A stretch of DNA of 64,000 nt from assembly GCA_036345935.2 (NCBI GenBank), contig JADWOT020000003.1, positions 11,754,524-11,818,523 of the forward strand, read 5' to 3'. The notes under the pieces are model-generated. The model made no database searches, was not told where the DNA came from, and saw only the letters and a list, made by a program, of their open reading frames with translations. Position numbers and translations under genes: made by a program. The stretch's first letter is position 1; the number at the start of each line of letters is the position of its first letter. Source of the stretch: Taenia hydatigena. Lineage: Eukaryota > Platyhelminthes > Cestoda > Cyclophyllidea > Taeniidae. Shown one piece after another: positions 35,801-48,482 of the stretch.

Positions 35801-38800
35801 GCCAACGACCGGGTGACTTCCAGTGTATAAATCAGCTGTTACACACCAAGTTGTAATTTATGAGGTTGTGCTATCATAACCATCTACTTAAGATGTGGAC
35901 AATCGCTCATCATTCTATAATATTTTTACCGACGTTTATATCTCTAGTCAGGTATAATCGCTTGGTGCGATTCCTATTTCTCACATTTTGTGTAATTTGG
36001 ACCATAACGAATATCTTTTCCATTTCAATTAAAAGTGAGTATTTTTTCAGATAGTATAATTTCAATAGAACTCTCAGCAACACAGAATGTAACAAGTTCC
36101 AAAGGAGTCCAGGAGAAGTATTTTGTGGAGGAAAAATGCACAACTGCAACTTTGGAGACCCATAGTGGTAATCCTCATTGGCAGTCTTCATTAAAGGAAC
36201 TAATATGAATTATGTATTGCTAGGTATGAATGAAGGAGCGGTAGATGGTTCCAACAGTATCAGTGTAGGTGAGACCACACTCTCTTCTCGCTCGTCTTTT
36301 GGACTTATTCGTTCGCTTTCGATTTTTGTTCAATTTTATACGTAGCCAGATTATAGGACATATGCTCGCCTTTTCACGCCAATACTTTGTTTCCCTTAAT
36401 AAATGAAACTTGTACTTGGGCACCGTTGCTGACTGCGCAAAGCTAAATTCTGCGTTTAAGACAAATTGTGCATTTTACTGGCCTCCTCTTTTAGACTCCA
36501 TCATTAATTGCTAGCCTCGTTAAATCATCTATCTGAATTTCGCCTGGAATTTTAATCATTCAAGTTTCGACGGACGATAATAGATGTTCAGTGACTGTCT
36601 TCTCTTTGACCATGTTTGTTACAGCATGTTTAGTAATGGAGCGTTTGCGACAAGCAAGATGTGAGCGGATTAGCTCCGGGCGGCACTCATCCTCCAAATC
36701 GCTTCATTGCACAAGTGCATTTTAATGCCGTTCGCATTTGAAATCCTAATGCTAAATTATAACTTATATCTGTTTGTCCAAACTTGTCCCAATTTCCAAG
36801 CAACCCTCATTTTACACTTCATTACTTTTAAGCATCCCTACATTTGTTATTCTGTGAAATAGAGTATTTTACTGTCTCCTCAATTTCTTAAACATTCCAC
36901 AAGATGGCTTCTGCCCTTTGCTAAGATGTTTGCACGAGTAAATGGGTAACCCAGGGTAAAGTTAACTTCGATTTTCCCATTTTCAGAAGGCGGACGTTCA
37001 ATCTTGAGAGGCGCTATAAAAATCTTGCGTTTCAATAAGCATATACGTGTCCATTTCATCATGACGTTAGACAACTAACCACCCACCGAAATAGGTAGTC
37101 TTCGATTAGTCTCATCATTAAGGATCGTATCAATTCCGAGTACTAAATAACGACTAAAGTGGGACGCGATTAGCATGAAAGAAGCTAAAATATGCTTAGG
37201 GTAGATGAGATCGTTCCTCACTTTTAAAGGGACTAATAGAAAGGGAATGAAGTTTTTATCTTAACAAAGCCTTCCAAGGCACTGGAGGGCTCTAAGTTCT
37301 AATTTGTTTCTTCGCGGACTGCACTTTAGTAGACTGTTGACATGATAAAAATCATTTTAGCCGATTCGCAGATGAGATGGAAAATGTTTCGCAATATCAA
37401 CGCTGCTAGGTGCTTTCAGACAACTGTTGTGGTTAAAATCCGCTGCAGCACATTTTTCTGATGTCATATTCTCAGTAAGCGCTCACGTCTCTGGAAGTTC
37501 GGTCTGCATTAATAACACCATCAAATTGCTTAAGGTGAGCGGTATTGGCTTTTAAATTAAAAGAGTTCTGATTAAAGAGAATGCGCGTGTCCACTACGAG
37601 ATTAACGGTTTACGTGGGAGGCTCCACTCTTTACGCCTACTTATCATCTACTTCCTTTAGTCTACTATTTAGATTTAGTTTCGCGCTTGCTGTGTAATTT
37701 GCACGTTGGTAGAGGCCATTTCTGTGTTGATGAAAGGTGGGTTTTGCCCTTTTCACACTTCTAGCCTCAACGACCTATAGGGTACCAATTCTGGCAGATG
37801 ATGATGTAGGAGAAGAGGCCTCGACAAAAGAACTGATGTGAGGTTCATGTCATCGCAGAAGCTTCTTAATTTTTTCGCACCTAGAAGTCGCTCATTGAGG
37901 ACACTGAGGTCAAAAGAAATCGGAAGAGCCAACGCTGCCGCCTTTGACTCCGACACGAGCTATGGAACAGCCAAAATTGCTGATGAATGCAGATGAGAAA
38001 GAAGGGGTGTGAATGAGGCGAGGGACAGCGCCCCTCGACAAAGAGTAGGTGAAGGAAAAAGAGACCGGAAGAAGCTATTCAAATGGGGACAAAAATGGGA
38101 GAACAAGGAAAGGGTGAGGAAGGGAGGGAAAATGCACGGAGTGGATGATGGTGTCCTTGTTGACGGATGCGAGAGATGGCAACAGAAATTACGGTACAGA
38201 AATTACGCCGTCAAGTTAGGGATACCTCCAGGGGTTGAATGGAGGTGGAGTTGGTTGCCTTTCTGGCTACTGTACAGCACCTCAATGCTCGGGTTATTAG
38301 GGACATATTAGTTGTCATTTTGCGGTAGTAGTAGAATTTGCTGGGCCTGAGGAGGACAACTGCTTTCTCCGCACTAACGCGCCACGAAAAATCGCAAATC
38401 ATGAGGCTAAGTGTAAAGCTACCGTTTGTTCCGACAGACTGTAGTGACTAAATTTGATATACTTTGACCAGACTTCATTAAACAAGGCCGTGTATCCACT
38501 TAGTCTCTAGTAGAACGTTGTGCACCTGGATCAAAAGCGATTTTTTCAATTGGCGCCCGAATATAAATGTTACATGTAGCGAACTCTAATGCACGCAAAA
38601 TGCGAGGTATACAAAACTGATATCAGGTACTTTTAGCACAGCTGCATAAATTTTAGATGTTGTGAGCTTGGTTTAACCACAGTGGTAACGACCTCACATA
38701 TTTGCAACGATATATATGTTCTTAATGAGTTACGGAGCTAAAATAGAAGTGTTATGGCAAAAGTGCCCTTGTTTGTAGGTCGCATTTCCAGTAATGATTA

Positions 38801-41800
38801 GAGCACAGGTTATCTTTTTTTGACTATATTGTGACCATTCACTTCAGAAAGCACTATCACTGCTATTTAGAGAGGGAAGAAAATTCAAACCATTGCAATC
38901 AAGAAACCAAAACCGTGTTCACAATGATCCCTTCGATTAATTTGTTCTTGCCTAACGGATCTGTGAGGATAGTGTTTCACATGTATTTCTCCATGCTGCA
39001 CCAATATTACTCGTGAGTTGCCTAATATTTATATCTAATTTTTATCCGACCCCTAAGGAATTAGCGTGAGCATCGAAAGTTCATGTAGTCAACGACTCCA
39101 TACCAAAACAGTAGGCAGACTTATAGCAAAGCAATTTGAGATAGTATACGGCTGGTGACGCCTACGTTGCCGATGGCTTCTCTACGAAGCAGGAGACTGG
39201 GATGGACGGTAATTTCATTTCTTCTATTGTAGGTCCTTGAGCTTGCCAAGGTACATGACCCAGCATTGGCACCCATGGTTGATGCCCTTTAAGATCGGAT
39301 TTGTTTTCGCTATCACTAATGTAGCACCCAAGACTTCCCTGAAGGTGAAGAAAAGCATAATACTCAAGCAGAATGCGCATTTTCCATTGAGTAGGGCTTG
39401 ATAACATTGGCAGGGCCTTGAGATCAGTTCATTTGACAAAGTACAATGGATTGAATGCAAAGTAGCTCTTTTTAAGAGTCACTATTTGCAAGTGGATCGA
39501 TTGCTGTGAGCTTTGGCTTTAGTTTTTGGGCTTAAACTCGCCATTTTCTTGCACTCAAGCCTTATCGGGGTTTCCATCCAGGTTATTGGTAAATGAAAAC
39601 TTCAGGCTAAATGCCATTGTTAGTAGACGCATTGAGTGTTTTCAAGAAGTTTAGTCGATACGTTTTAAGTCAGTACAGCGACATCAATCCATAAATTCGT
39701 AGCAATCACAGGATAACAATATGTTACAAGACGGATTTTTATAATAAGTGCATTGCTTACATCAATCGCTCTCTCCTCCAGGGCGACATCCGCCAAAACA
39801 GCTTAGTGACACGTAGTAGATGCGTTGCTTTCCCGCAAGCATTGCATTTAAGTTTTCCACGCAATTAACGTGTTCTGATTGCATGCTATAAGTTAACATC
39901 GATAAACCTATTTACGATCAGGAATACCCTCATTAACTTTTGCATTTAAAATTGCGTAGCATAAAAATGGAACTTTCTGCGTTATAATACAAGGTCAGAG
40001 ACTAAAGGTCAGCGTATGGAAAGCACTGAAAACCTTCGTCAAAGTGACGAATGGGAGGGAGAGGGTTAAATCAGCCTCCATGTTCTAAGAACATATCGAA
40101 TGTTTTTATTGGACAACTGTGGTCTTGGGACGGAAAAGCGAATCGTTCGAGTAAGTCCAGCCGCTCAATAGGCCCTCTGAAATGTGGTGTGTGCTATACT
40201 TTAAAAGCGGTCAGAAGTGCTGCCCAGAGAGTTACTCAAAGCACCATCTGCAAACGTACGCACCCAAATTAGTAAAATAAACAAACACAGTCAATTTTGC
40301 CAAGCTTTAAAAATAGGCTCTGAAGTACTTTTGTATAAGAATTTGAATGATGGAGCGTGTTTAAAATAAATTGCCATATTGATGCAAGCTATGTAGTAAC
40401 TGCAAAGTGTGAGTTAATTTAAGGTTCGCAACTCTAGCATGTAAGAAAAAATGGGAAAAATACAGTAGTAATAATGCTGACAGCAATTGAATAAAAACTT
40501 GGCTACTGCTTAGTTTTGTAACTATCTACTCAAAATACATGAAAATTTCGCGTCACACAAACGTCATTATAATGCAGTTCTAGGATAGAACACTAAGTTT
40601 GAATAAAAAATGTTTTAAAGCTACAAAGCAGTTAAGACCATAGGAATGGATTAGCTCGAACAATTTGCTTACCTCTACCAAAACGGTGGTTTCTTAATGC
40701 AACCAATCAATATGTTTTCAGAGCATGGCTAAGTAACATAATTGTGGAGGCTGATCGAACCCTCTTTCCTCTATTCGCCAATCAGTTTGGCAAATAGTTG
40801 AAGTAAACGGTAGGTCAGAGAGAGCACTGTGATAAAAGTCTACTTAATTGGTTGCATCAAGCTTTTACAGAACTTTACATGCTTTTAGTCAGATTTGACC
40901 TACTATAGGCAAAATGCATGCCTTACGCAGTAGTGTGTCACTTCTACTTAAAGTTCGTTACGGTCAAGAGAGGGGACATAGAATTAAACGGATTTTTTTG
41001 TTTGAACCTGCCTAATGCTTATAAAGCTTGCGAAGCATTGGTGACTTATTTAACATTCTCATTCAAACCTTTTAAACCACCTACCTTAGGTATTTATTTA
41101 ATTGATTGCAAAATAACAATAATTTAACAGTTGGAGCCGGTAGTAGATCACCTTTGCCTTATAAGAAATCAAGCCTAAGCTGCATGTGTATAATTCGGCA
41201 TAAGAAGCAAAATATAATAAAATGCACGCGCATGTTTATTGCTTAACACTGACCTAGCTAAGACGCTAAAGTTTGTATAAGACATCTGCAGTCCAAGTGG
41301 ATTATTAAAGCGGATGCAGGCAGGGCCGTAAGTGCAAGCATATCTGATGATACTTGAAAATGATTAAATACTCGGTTTACGAGTGCATATATCCTCATAG
41401 TTCTTGACGGATTTTTCGCCATCTAGCATATCGCCACGCTGGAATAAATATGCACAAGTTATTTTCAAAAAACCAACAAATTTTGTTTGGAATATAATAA
41501 AAAAGTTGGCTTAGTTTCACTGTTTTGAATAACAGCTCTATAAGGGCATAGAAGTATTATATCGTCTATCAGAAGATTAGGCTTTTCATCGGTAATCATC
41601 AATGTAACAGAAAATAAGTGCATTTTCTGAACATGAAAGTAGACAACAGAAGTCCGTTACCTAAGTAATGAAGATCAAAGCGTGATGTCAGCGGGGTGCC
41701 AGCGCTAAAGACTAAGCTAGTGGAGTAACATTAGAAAATAATTGATTTCAAGAACAGCGGGGATAGCTAGTCCTGCAAAAGGCACGAATAGAGCATGCGT

Positions 41801-44800
41801 AATCAAACAAATATTCCAGGGGTTCCAGATTATTGTTCTTTTTTGTGCTATTTTGTCATTAATATCACTTGATTATCAGCTTTGATGCTGTGGAAAATAT
41901 CCATTTAGATAACACTTTTAATATGCTGTTGAGGTGAAAATATGGGCGTTTAAAAAGGTGATCTCAGCTTAACACAAAAGATGCAAATCGAGCTTGTCGA
42001 ATCAATGAACCGAATTCCACTTTAATACACTGATGGCGTGGCTCCGCATGGTACCTGTTGAGTAGAACAGGAGTAAGTGTGGTAGTGGGAAGCACCAGTC
42101 AAACGTAAGCCGACGCTTGACCGTAAAAACAATTTACTTAAAGATATAGGAATCATACTAAAAGAGGTCTCGGCTCATTTTTCGTGGAAATAAGAAGAAA
42201 ATAACATGCAATTACTGAAACAACAACCAAAAATTAAGATGGCACGATAACTTTTGCTCAAGTGCAATCCGATCGATGAGGAATTTTGCTTGATTTCACA
42301 CTAGCAAAATCAATAATCAAAGGAAGTCACCCATATATGTCATGACACAAAAATGGATTTTAATGACTACAAAGTAAATTTGATGGTGCACAAACAGGCT
42401 TCTCAATTATCATACACCGCCGTTACTTACGACTGGTTCTTGCTTGCATCGCTCCATTGAATGGAGAACATGGATAATTGCAACGGTCCACAGTAGGGCA
42501 CGAATTCTGATTAAATGAAAGCTTAGCTTCTATTTTTATTTCATTTTACTTCCACCTTTTGTTTTGGTAAGAATTACGAGGTCAACCGGTTCAAATGAGG
42601 CTGACCCTTTGCACAAGCTCGCGCACGTCCTGCAGAACTCACGCCATCTGCGTTACAATGGGTCATTGTCGTTATTTCAACCCCCTTTTCCTACCTAAAT
42701 GTTGTCTTTCCTGTAATAACACAGACCCCACAGATTCTTAGCTTTTATGCACCAAAAACTATTTTACTCCCAGCACCATGTAAATTTGATGAGCTTTGTC
42801 CCATTAAAATCCGATGAACCCATGATAAATAATCAGTTGTACGGGGTGAAAAAGGAAATCAAAGGTATGCAAAGCACTAAAAGTACATCTCATTTATGGT
42901 CTAGCTTATTACGTATAAAATTGATAGAGAACATATCGTGTAGGTGCAACTTGCAATAGCATTTGCGATCTAACTTAAAGCAAAGAGTTGTGCTAAAACA
43001 GAATCCGTTTCAGCTATTAGTGCTTAAGGCCTACATTTTCGTATGCCAGTTGTGATCATGTGGATCGTGATATCATTTATGTTTCAACACTTGCACTATG
43101 GACAGCTCATTTCTAGCGGCGATTAGCTGTTTTCCATTCCTCAGTTGGTTTCGCTTGTGCTGTAATTTGTTGATTACGGAGGACCTCTGTGACTTCTAAG
43201 TTCTTTGATCAAATGAGGAAAAAGACCATTTTTATCTGTGTGCTCACAGTAAGTAGGTAAACGTATCAAATTCTTTAGCCTGGAGGTTACTTAACAAATA
43301 TATCTTTTCATGACATTCTTAACCTAATAAATGGGACATTCATCACATCTTAACGCCGTCCGCGCAACGGCTAGTAATGCGAATTCACAGCGAAGTGAAA
43401 AAATTCCCAATCATCTGATGGATTCTTTTCCCACTTACAATGCTATCGTATTATCATTCGACCTTTAACAAAAACACTGTGTTTAATTAAATGTTCTGCA
43501 ATAGTAGAATCAGTTGCTGCATTTTAAATCATAATTTGTCTGCTTAACTTGAAGAGGGTAGCAGTACTTGGTTGCACAATCAGTCGTGATTTAGACCATG
43601 CACTTGTCCTACGCAGAGCTTGCTAGCAGAAGTTATCAACATGTCGGTTATTACTTAAGCAAGTCGAAAGAATCGCTTAGTTGCTTGCTATCATGGCTTA
43701 CTAGAGCATCTTCAAAGCGGCGATAGGTGCTGAAAATGCCAATGTAATCCTAAAAACATCATTAAGCAGCTTAAAAATCCACTAATTTCTTTGCTCTGGC
43801 CAATGAGAAAATTCTAAAATGTACCTTTTGAAATTGCCTTTACGTTGAAGAAGACAGTTGAAAAGAATCAAGCATATTAATGTCGGTAAGGACTTTTCAT
43901 GGCTTTCAAGGTCAGAATTAAGCTCAGTTAACGAAACTCGTTTCATCTAAGCTCACTCAATCACATAATAAATCGCCTACCATATCGGTGACCCATGCCG
44001 AGTGTCAGACCATATTTGAGAACTTACCAAAAATTTCTAGTCATTTGTTTTTAAAGTCAGTTCTCAATGCTGACATCTTTTCGTTTTTAACTTTACCATG
44101 CTTTTATTTCTGCAATCACCTAATCTTTGCATAATTAAGAAGAACCGAAAGACCCAAATAACCACCTGTCAACTATGGTTTGTCGCGTACCTTTATAGAT
44201 CCACCATGACTCTCAACATATTATGGTGACAAGTATTTTAGAACAACATATGCTACGCAAGCGTAATTCCGTGGGCTAAAAGAACTCGGACGATGTATAC
44301 AGTCTCCTTGGCCTGGAATTACTACAGGTGGGACCGGACATGGCTTCACATCGCTATTAGGAGTGATTGCACTCCTCAAATTACCTACTCAGATACCCCT
44401 GGAATGAGAAGCATAGGATATAAAGAGGTAGTTTGGGGGACTTGCGGCACCATAGAAACTAATTATCCTTGTGCCAAACAAGCATTATTCTATATGTCAT
44501 TCTTGCTGTGCTTATTTTGTCATGTAACTGCCACATCACGTGTCCCACACACACTTCATGAATGGTTTGCAATACGTATATCGAAGTCAGCAGATATGTT
44601 AACTGTTTAGACGCTTGGCGACTAGAGAGAACGCCGTCAATGTAATGTATGAAATGATGACAGAAAAGTTGAAGTTATTATAATGAAATTAAATTAGTGA
44701 TAATAACAAAGGCAACCCGACTTAAACAAATATTCAGATGCTTAAGCTCATTAATTTTATGAATTTATGCATACGTTTGTTATTTTAAAAAAGTTAATTA

Positions 44801-45084
44801 TTCATGCATCATTCATCATTGCATCATTATTGTCGTCGCTGCAGATGCGCATTATTCTCAATGATATTTGTACATGTGTTATTCAGTGACCAGTTACCTT
44901 ATTTTGACTTCTTTTTATGTTCTGCTTATGAACAAACCCCAACTTATTTTAAAGCATCAAACACCTTATTATCCATGTACTGGATTCGCAACAAGCTTGT
45001 TTAACTGAACTATAGCTCATCTACGATGTCAAACTGATTTTGTTCGTCTCTGCTCATTTTGTTTATGCGTGCACTTTCTGAAAG

Positions 45085-45127
45085 ATGCGAAGTGCAAGGT
45101 CGTGTGATGAAGATAATGGCTCCATGG
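45085..45127 (+). CDS. Candidate penultimate exon of an unknown gene
   Basis: A 43-bp segment between TTTCTGAAAG and the donor ATGG|GTGAGA. It reads MRSARSCDEDNGSM plus one base, and its phase 1 end joins the next candidate exon as D-R-G-D-D-F. The ATG could be an initiator or simply the first codon of the exon. Support is splice phase and hydrophilic composition only. Confidence 0.35.
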
Positions 45128-45243
45128 GTGAGATCTTCAACGCATCCCAGCTTTGCTGACCCTGTTTTTTTTGCTTACGTCCATTTATATCTCATTTATC
45201 ATTTTCTTGATGCCTGCATTTTAATAACTGGTTTACCTTCCAG

Positions 45244-45530
45244 ACCGTGGTGACGACTTCGTTGTGCCTCACATGGACATCGACTGCATATTGAATTCCT
45301 TTGCTTACATGCGCGTGCTAGAAGACCCTTTTTTGTATCTTAATAATTGGGACGCTTTGAATCTTAAAATGCAAGTCGCAACTGCAAGGGCCTTCTTTGA
45401 TGAAGCTCAGGATATCAGGACCCGCTTAAATTCCAGTGGAGTAATCTGTGTGGTGCCTGCTGTACCACTTCAAGTTGGTTCAAGCTCTGAATCTTGCATT
45501 TCTGTTGAAGCATCAGCGGAATCCGATTGA
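45244..45530 (+). CDS. Candidate terminal coding exon, unknown protein
   Basis: Preceded by a good acceptor (GGTTTACCTTCCAG) and open for 95 codons to a TGA. The translation has coding-like composition: RGDDFVVPHMDIDCIL..., a leucine- and aromatic-rich middle (LEDPFLYLNNWDALNLK), a helical stretch ATARAFFDEAQDIRTRL and a serine- and glutamate-rich end (SSSESCISVEASAESD). I recognise no family. It lies downstream of a long gene-poor region, so earlier exons, if real, are not located. Confidence 0.5.
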
Positions 45531-48200
45531 CAACCTTTGCAGGAATAATACCAGTTAGTCATTTGTATAAATATACGTTTTCGCTTATCGCAAACCGCCC
45601 ATCTTGATGGCAGTGTATTTTAAGACTTATAAGGTTTTCTGCGACCCTGCTGCGACGAAACACCTCCAGACATGTGCTTAGGATTCAATCCTTCATTTTT
45701 ATCGTTCTTCTCGTTGAAGCTATCTGTCTTCCTTAATCATAAGCAGAAAATTGTGATAAACCACTACCTCCTAAAAATCGACTCATTGCTCATGGGGGGT
45801 GGAATTTGAGTCCTTGCAGTAGCGGACAAGAGCGCTTTGAAGTGTGCAACCATCAAGGTCCATGGAGGTCAAGGTCGACCATAGGTCTTGATTATTTTAA
45901 CACTTTTTAATGTGCGGTTTACTGGGACGTTATGTTTGGTCATTGAAAATTGCCCAAATTGTCTTCGGACGAAGAACAATAGCCAAAAATGATCTCACGG
46001 GCATGGTCTTCCCGTTTCGGATACCATAATACCAAGGTCGGAAGAGCTTTTTGTTTGGACCGATCTTAGCTACACTTCGTAGGGTTAGTTCTGTCTATTT
46101 TATAAATCAACACTTGGAAATTGCGCCATTACCACACGAGAACGTAGCGGTATGATAATATGATCCAAAAGAACATTACATTTATCAAATCTGCTTTGCT
46201 TTGAACAGGAAGTTGGATGCTACTCTAACGTTGTACGCGCTCATTTATTGTTATTCATTGCCATTTGCTTGAAAGGGAAATCGACCTTAACAGGGTTTAT
46301 CCATTTTACATGGCGCTGGACCAAAAAATTAATAATGCACCGAGATCGAACATCCGTGAGAGATTACTGTACCAATGCAAGGGCGTCAGTTTGGTAGAGG
46401 CGTTAGAACCACGACAATGGCAGATCAATAAGGTAGCATAAATATTGCAACAGTCTACACAGAGGACTCGTGGTAAGGAGCCACACTCGAGGCTTGTGTA
46501 AGTGAGTGGACTTCTTTGACAGCAAAACCAAATCAATCACATAAAAACTTCTTAAATTGCACACCTTATACTTAATGCACATTAAAAGACAGAGAGCCGT
46601 TTGACAAAGCTATATAGAAGACGTGTTACACCCGGCTGCAATGCAGATTAATTTTGGTTACCAGTTTTGCAGCATTTTGGCTTTGCCTGCACGGCAATCG
46701 AGTTTTTGTGCTCTTAGTACATCTAGGCCTTTTAAGGGAGCGTCGAGGCTTTTGAATTTAATAAAATTTACTGTTTCTTCTAGCATCGAATGTATTCATT
46801 CCATTCCTTTGTAAGACATGATGCGTTCTTGGAAATGTATGTGATTTGTCAGAACTGTGCAAGCTTTATGTGATCTATTAGCGAGAAATCACACAGTTTA
46901 ATAAAATATTGCACAAAAATAAGGTGCAACTCCCAACTTTGCAATTTCTTTGTGCTAGTAAGTAAAATTACCTTCATTTCCGATAGATGAGATTATTAAA
47001 TACATCAAAATAGAATGAATTCTGTAACCAGCACCTGCAATAAAAAGTCGACTCGATGCATGGGGAGCCCAATAACAGTCAACCTGTGCAAGCGTATGCG
47101 TTATAGCAACCTGCAGTTTTTCAGTTAGGCCACCGCCTTTGTTCGCTACGAAATCACTGCTTGTCCATGTGTTCGAAGATAATATAAGGCTTCTTTTGGG
47201 ATTGATACTTAGAAACCATACTGTATTCAACAACCATAAAGCAGTGTTTTGCAGAGCAGCCTTTCAGTCACTCTAAAACCGCATGGCGGTCACACACATC
47301 CCATCATTGCCCGGAACTGTTGCAAATTTATCGTGCAACGAATAACTCGGGAATGGTTTGCTCTTGTGTCGCATAGGCCTAAGTAAAATCTTCAATTCCA
47401 TTTCGGAGGACCAAACCTATGGGTTATGTAGTCGTAGCATCTAAGCTAAAAGCTGCCCCTAAAAATATAATTTATTGGACAACGTGATCAGCTAATATTC
47501 AGGGACTATTCAATAGCTGCGAAAGTGTCCTGAACATTTATTCAGTAATTGATATTTTTAGGAGTCGAAGTTTCCAGACAAAGTGTACCTTCGCAGCACG
47601 GACCCCATTTAGTATCTAGGCTTGATTTGAAAGCGAGAGTACAGAACTGTGATATTGATCCTGCTCCAGCGTAAATAAGGTGTGAGGACTTGACTTGATT
47701 TGTGCCATATGATATTAAATGGCTTTAAGAGCATTATAAATAGGAGACGGTGAAGGCCATGGGTACAGTGGATTGCAATGATGCCTACCCAGCTAAGTCC
47801 CGCGTTGTGTGCTAACACATTACTATGGAGATTGACCGTGAGTAATGCATCCATCTCTAACGCAATTGCCCACTTTACAAAAAACAGAATTCAAGCACCA
47901 AGAAGTCTACATCTTATATGCCCCATTTTTGGTATAAGACCTGTAATTTTGCAATATGAACTATTTGTGCGTGTACTTGTTAACCGTGTGCGGTTGTAAG
48001 TGATACGAATATTAGGTTAATAAAGCAGAAAAGAAAATTAAGGAATTAGAGAGGGGAGTGGTGATAAATATAAATAGAGTGACAGAAGTAGAGGATCCTA
48101 GAGCCCACTATTATTAAAGGGTGCTAGTACAGATTAACTGCGTCACAGAGATGTCGAGGTGTAGACAATTGGCACCTGGGGGGTAGAAAATGGATCTCAC
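45531..48200. other. Intergenic, nothing recognised
   Basis: No convincing exon, RNA gene or repeat. No canonical AATAAA was seen close downstream of the candidate terminal exon ending at 45530. Confidence 0.5.
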
Positions 48201-48410
48201 CTCGCCGTAGTTTCATTCGTGCTGTCAAGTTTGAAAATCGTGGGATCTGATTACATGATTTACTTTGTCAGACGATAAAAAATACAATAAACTAGCGGGA
48301 AAATGCAAAATCCATTATAGTTATAAGCAACTTACAGGTGGCATCGAGATAGGTTACTGCATTGGAAACACTGTCGCCCTAGCTTATAACTATGTCTGAA
48401 ATAAACCTAC

Positions 48411-48482
48411 CTTCCCATGGTAAGGGCAGAAGAAGGGAAGAACCGTCCACAGCAATGCTTTGGCACCGGTGGATGCCGGCAG
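48411..48482 (-). CDS. Weak candidate internal exon
   Basis: 72 bp, GC-richer than its surroundings, between acceptor TTACTTGTAAG and donor GGGAAG|GTAGGT on the minus strand. All three frames are open, so the reading frame is undecided (one reads LPASTGAKALLWTVLPFF). It may belong to a minus-strand gene extending towards 56 kb. Confidence 0.25.

Larger units (their letters stand above)
23564..45084. other. Long stretch without a convincing gene
   Basis: About 21.5 kb of AT-rich sequence. Open frames are short and interrupted, and those with a nearby acceptor or donor show no consistent phase or family resemblance. The only structure I can support is the repeat pair near 30.05 and 32.55 kb. 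Short or fast-evolving exons could be missed by eye. Confidence 0.5.

Noticed and set aside
37875..37961. Minus-strand segment after CTGTTCCATAG reading LVSESKAAALALPISFDL
   Set aside because: The acceptor is reasonable, but the donor (GTGCGA) is poor and no neighbouring exon of matching phase was found.
38009..38311. Plus-strand open frame of 100 codons with a charged N-terminal half
   Set aside because: The charge comes from a purine-rich low-complexity stretch; no acceptor, donor or family match supports it.
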